A stretch of 64,000 nt of DNA, from positions 1,054,001 to 1,118,000 of the forward strand of contig JACJXX010000001.1 in assembly GCA_020636435.1 (NCBI GenBank), given 5' to 3'. Each line of letters starts with the position of its first letter. The stretch's first letter is position 1. Below the pieces are notes generated by a model. It made no database searches and was not told the DNA's origin. It worked only from the letters and a program-made list of their open reading frames with translations. Below, in pieces: positions 61,201 through 64,000 of the stretch. This stretch comes from Lewinellaceae bacterium (lineage in GTDB: Bacteria; Bacteroidota; Bacteroidia; Chitinophagales; Saprospiraceae). Both the position numbers and the translations under genes were made by a program.

Positions 61201-63998
61201 CCGAAGAAATCGGGAAGGTTGCCGGCCGGCAGGGGGCCGAAGGCGTTATTGACCAGGGTGACGTACGACCCGCCCGAGTACGCATACCGCTGCAGTTGCG
61301 GATCGATGTCTGTAGCCGGGTTGTACCCCAGCGAGGCGCTGCCCAGGGGCGTGATGGTGACGCCGTACACCACGCCCGGATAGGTATTGGCATAATCCAG
61401 GCGCCAGCAGCATTGGCTGTTAGCCGTATCCACCGGGTGGGCCGTTAGGATCAGGCTGTCGCACCGGCTTGGGCAGCCGTCGAAGGGAATAAGCTGGCAG
61501 ATGGTGTTGACCGAGCAGGTATCTCCAAAATCGCCGAATTCTGTTACCCGCATGCAGGCTTTATAGGTGCCAGGGCCGGGATACGGATGAGCGACGGGCG
61601 CCATCGGGCCGTAGGGGCCCTCCCAGGGCAGGCCGTTGTCCCAGCGCCATTCCACCTGGTAGCAACTGTCCAGGCCGAAGGGCACCACCATGACGCTATC
61701 GCAATTCTGGGTGTAATTGAAGCCCTCGTATCCTACATCACAACAGCAGTTGAGGATGGGGAAGCACGCGCTCTCCAGCGTATCCGTTAAATCGCAATCA
61801 GAAATGAGCAGCAACCGGTAATCGCCCGGCGGAAAGCCAGGCGGGATGGGCCAGTAGTGGGTGCCGGTATTATCTATCCCACTGGCCACGTTGATGGTGG
61901 GGCCGCCGGGACAGCCCACCGCCCAGATGTCGACCAGGCAGGAGTCGCACGTGCCGCCGCCGCCTTCCCAGGTGATGGGGTTGTCGGCACCGATCTTGGC
62001 GCACTCGAGGCTGTCGCGGAAAGCCAGCGGGCCGGTATATTTATTGCCGAAATCGATGAAGCCGACTGCTTCCATAGTATCCAGCGTGACTTCCCAATAA
62101 TCGGGCATAAGCGGAAACGTGGGTTCCCAGCCCGGCTGCTGCAGCTCCTTGACCCGGTAGGTGCCAGGGGGCAGGAACTCAAAGCCGTAGTACCCGAGGG
62201 TATCCGTGTAGGCGGTGTCCAGGGGGTTGCCCAGGCTATCGCAGAGGACGATGCCCCATCCGCCCAGTCCGGGTTCGAAATCGGGGGCGCTGGGGTCGGT
62301 AGGCGAATTCCGCAAGCTGTCGCAATTCAGGTCATGAAACTTAGCGCCGGTGATGGCGGAGCCATTGTTGCAGCACAAATTGCCGAGCACGGAGGCGCCC
62401 TTCACGCTACCGGCGGCGGAGAAGCCCATGGCTACCGCTCCCAGGTTGCGCAGGCCAACTTTAATGCAGTACTTGCCGGCGTTTAACTTGACTTCCAGCG
62501 TATCCGAGGCCCAGGGGTATTCGAAATCGTAGGGGCTGGCCATCGTTTCCCCTGGCGTAGTCATGACCGTATCGATGAAACTGCCGAAGGCGTCGCACAG
62601 CACCACCTCGGCGTAATCATCCGCGTAGAGGTCCATCTCGATGGTGACCGCCGTACTGTCGTCACAGACGCAGAAGCACTTTTCAAACATGTAAGGGGCA
62701 GCCGGCGCCGGATTGTTCAGCCCGAAATCGGAATACTGGAAGGGCGATATATACTGCGCCACCGGGCTCATATTATTGTAGAGCAAATCCCAGGCCGGGT
62801 CAGGTTCTACGACGAAGGCGGGATGGGAGCTCAGCCCGGGAATGGGCCCGGAAACGAAACGCCAGCCGGGGTCGGGCAACCCGTAATTGATCAGCATCCC
62901 GGAAGTATGATCTACCCCGGTGTTGAGGCTGAAGCTGTCGAGGCGGCATTCCTGGACGCCACACAAATCCAGGCCGGGCTCGTAGCGGCCGCAGTACGAC
63001 ATGCTGTCCAGCAAGTCAAAGCAGCCTCCCGCTATGCTGTCCAGCGGGCAGCCGGCGGAGGAACTGTCCACTACGACCAGGTAGTTCAACTCGGTAGAAT
63101 TGCCGTTCCGGTTGAAGGTATCCGGCAAAAAATCATCGAAGCAATCGCAATCGTAGAGCTGGCCCAGGATGTCGGTTTTTCCTACCCACAATTGTTCGCC
63201 GGCCGATGCAGTGGGCGCCCGGGAAGCAGCAACGAGGTAGCCATCGTCCAGGGCGGCCAGGCGGGTATGGTTGGTGGCCCCGTTATTGCTGGCGGTGGAA
63301 TACCGACGCACCCATTGCAGGGTGCCGGCGGCATTGAAGCCGGCGGCCAACGCAAGAGGCTGAAAAGGAAAAATTGACGTTAATTCACCGCTCATGCCTA
63401 CCGCAATGTCTCCGTTGGGCCGGATAGCCAGGCGGCTGCCGGTCAGGTTACCATCTGGTGGAAACCCCGGATACCTCATTTCTTTCGACCAGTCAACTAT
63501 GCCTTCCGGAGGAGTGGAGGCGCCCGGCGGGATAAACCGCATCAGAAATACCCGATAATCCGATAAAAAAGGGGGGCGGCTTAAATCCCGCACTCCGGTA
63601 ATGACCAGGCTGCTGTCGGGCGCCAGGGCGATGTCCGTAGGCCGGGCGGGAGACCTGGACGGGGATTGGGGCAATACCTGTAGGTCGGCCACCGGGTTCA
63701 TAGTTACATCAACTTCCGTCAGAAGCAAAAATGGTTGATTGCTGCGCGTCCCGACGACAGCGTACCGCCCGCTCGGGCTGTTAGCCGGCAGCTCGGCAAA
63801 AGCGGCGGGGTTGCCGGGCGGTTGCGGGGCAGCGTTGTCATATACTCCATAATTGCAAATCTGCCCATCGGGGCTCACTTCGAGGATGCCCGTCTGGGTG
63901 TTGTCAATGGCGTATAGCACGGCTATTTCCCCGTTCCGGTTGAAGAGGATGTCGCGGGCGATTTTGGTGGCCGGGCCGGAAATATCGTATTCTTTGGC
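58287..63998 (-). CDS. Giant T9SS type A cargo protein (5' end outside window)
   Basis: 1903 residues are visible and the frame stays open to the right edge, so the start lies beyond 64000; a GTG at 63920 is not the true start. The N-terminal visible part is propeller-like (AVVGTRSNQPFLLL, DIALAPDSSLVITG, LAIRPNGDIAVGM). Then come an SdrD-B / Cna-B-like domain (AKFHDLNCDSLRN ... LPPGTYRVKELQQPGW), Cys-rich domains, two tandem copies of a module of about 230 residues (FGFCLGGVTTSPQPVLIEW and FGFCLEGVTTTDSVYIQVNW), and HYR-like beta domains. It ends with a type A sorting domain LLRLYPNPSNEVLFVE to LPAGVYFLRLSDSRG. It should be secreted through T9SS and anchored on the surface. Function unknown. 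Confidence 0.85.
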   Translation of the reverse strand, partial: AKEYDISGPATKIARDILFNRNGEIAVLYAIDNTQTGILEVSPDGQICNYGVYDNAAPQPPGNPAAFAELPANSPSGRYAVVGTRSNQPFLLLTEVDVTMNPVADLQVLPQSPSRSPARPTDIALAPDSSLVITGVRDLSRPPFLSDYRVFLMRFIPPGASTPPEGIVDWSKEMRYPGFPPDGNLTGSRLAIRPNGDIAVGMSGELTSIFPFQPLALAAGFNAAGTLQWVRRYSTASNNGATNHTRLAALDDGYLVAASRAPTASAGEQLWVGKTDILGQLYDCDCFDDFLPDTFNRNGNSTELNYLVVVDSSSAGCPLDSIAGGCFDLLDSMSYCGRYEPGLDLCGVQECRLDSFSLNTGVDHTSGMLINYGLPDPGWRFVSGPIPGLSSHPAFVVEPDPAWDLLYNNMSPVAQYISPFQYSDFGLNNPAPAAPYMFEKCFCVCDDSTAVTIEMDLYADDYAEVVLCDAFGSFIDTVMTTPGETMASPYDFEYPWASDTLEVKLNAGKYCIKVGLRNLGAVAMGFSAAGSVKGASVLGNLCCNNGSAITGAKFHDLNCDSLRNSPTDPSAPDFEPGLGGWGIVLCDSLGNPLDTAYTDTLGYYGFEFLPPGTYRVKELQQPGWEPTFPLMPDYWEVTLDTMEAVGFIDFGNKYTGPLAFRDSLECAKIGADNPITWEGGGGTCDSCLVDIWAVGCPGGPTINVASGIDNTGTHYWPIPPGFPPGDYRLLLISDCDLTDTLESACFPILNCCCDVGYEGFNYTQNCDSVMVVPFGLDSCYQVEWRWDNGLPWEGPYGPMAPVAHPYPGPGTYKACMRVTEFGDFGDTCSVNTICQLIPFDGCPSRCDSLILTAHPVDTANSQCCWRLDYANTYPGVVYGVTITPLGSASLGYNPATDIDPQLQRYAYSGGSYVTLVNNAFGPLPAGNLPDFFGFCLGGVTTSPQPVLIEWMDASLQNVLCDTTLLFGCEPEPEQCLYILQDSIACDSLGYKYIATVKNPAGSGFTIGRIKFNVLHPTGIDIEPDSIIDLSPGLAPGETAMVMFRIETAANLYGEDFCFLLSAHEGPLELLCCAEVEQCIPFPQCFPCDEISAMAMPADTALGADCCYSFTLKNGYQIPDYFTGFEVMILTPGVTLSGIDIPLPPAWWYNTITPGSHLSWEHFSGYLPIDTLDVFGFCLEGVTTTDSVYIQVNWMVEDSVACMDILAVFCPECAVITQDTVTCTPDGYAFSFNFINLNELLLPVNAVGIIGDSMKIISPEVGELVPLGDSVIYGEESIDPITVILEGPPAGNPGDTCCLQIILAYLNEDSVRVECCYIEHCFVLPDCSQLCPGLACSPPDDLETQCNELPSNFDPYDPAMMQNLFGKPEVLGCPTGIWTELPPIVGLDDCNFGTMTRRFEVSDGVGTVDTCQQQIYILEAHDYRVRFPADETIVCGQVPSGAVFIESSCDQLAVSMTTDTFATSGLSCYRIRRTYQVINWCEYDGFAPPVVIGRDEDCDGVFGDEGVALIVLPNGEVYFDRDADPFNLNPPVFTKFPSCDGLTNPDGHWISTAFDQNATPPRDISSVGHWEYTQFVDVIDTIAPQILFFAQDTFCSYDTATCAVDVQINFDIIENCIPDDVGWEIEMDLFITDGNGDGAVDGSDFVADPSGGLFTVTGVFPSFSLSAPAIPIGEHALRVIAADGCGNQDTAYFFFEVKDCAIDAPLCLASLGISLDPVVPPMDVDGDGTIDVAAATIDAEAFIQNTIYDCTGQGPNGEILDISINVNGEPVDRNQDMLTITCDDIGTLAVEIYVWDDAGNHDFCDAAIFVVDSQGFCGPAPPPASLLRLYPNPSNEVLFVETGMAGQCDVRIVNAVGVEVARMQYGKEEQQPYSLDISRLPAGVYFLRLSDSRGARAVRRFVKQ

Positions 63999-64000
63999 CC

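Overview
The window comes from a high-GC (roughly 55-60%) member of the Bacteroidota, most likely a Saprospiria / Lewinella-like marine lineage. The evidence is six very large secreted proteins carrying type IX secretion system (T9SS) C-terminal sorting domains (types A and B), SprB-like repeats, PKD and FN3 modules, two TPR-PD40-OmpA proteins with PorE-like architecture, and TAnnTTTG-type -7 promoter elements. Species cannot be fixed from the sequence alone. No tRNA, rRNA or CRISPR array was seen.

Layout. 1-2.4 kb: the tail of a sulfite-oxidase-type molybdoenzyme and a small membrane-anchored cytochrome c, separated by an inverted pair (Crp/Fnr regulator and alpha/beta hydrolase). 2.4-3.5 kb: a 60-bp tandem array and a TolB-like propeller protein. 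3.8-18 kb: three T9SS cargo proteins (2130, 1988 and 472 aa). 18-24 kb: a PorE-like OmpA lipoprotein, RidA, a patatin-POTRA-barrel outer-membrane phospholipase and a small secreted protein. 24-30 kb: an accessory stretch with a decayed transposase, a GldM-like lipoprotein, an Rpn-like protein that has lost its nuclease core, a lipoprotein, and a two-gene unit whose first gene is split by an in-frame amber codon. 30-36 kb: a PIF1-like helicase and a second PorE-like protein. 35.6-39 kb: purine catabolism (UraD-UraH fusion, DUF6986 aldolase-like protein, XdhC). 39-43 kb: small hypotheticals, a methyltransferase, a DUF4160-DUF2442 pair and a Sua5/YrdC paralog with altered active site. 43-48 kb: two tandem paralogous T9SS type B proteins and rplS. 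48.5-50.3 kb: a complete IS element with inverted repeats. 50.7-54.8 kb: an unknown protein and a CheB-CheR-PAS signalling fusion. 54.8-58 kb: a hairpin MITE-like element, then a TonB-dependent receptor behind a TPP riboswitch, which makes thiamine or a precursor the likely substrate. 58.3 kb to the right edge: a giant T9SS type A protein whose 5' end lies outside the window.

The dominant themes are surface-protein display through T9SS and outer-membrane biology. A second theme is dense small repeats between genes: a 120-bp element with inverted ends found twice, a 60-bp tandem array with the same core, a 164-bp hairpin element, GGGAGTGA-type simple repeats at stop codons, and TTCGACTGAGCTCA-type palindromes, one of which appears to have broken a transposase. 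Several long open frames run into these repeats, so the start codons chosen here are internal ones supported by signal peptides or promoter motifs. The best candidates for something undescribed are the repeat families and the amber-split gene plus its duplicated-domain partner at 28479-29881.
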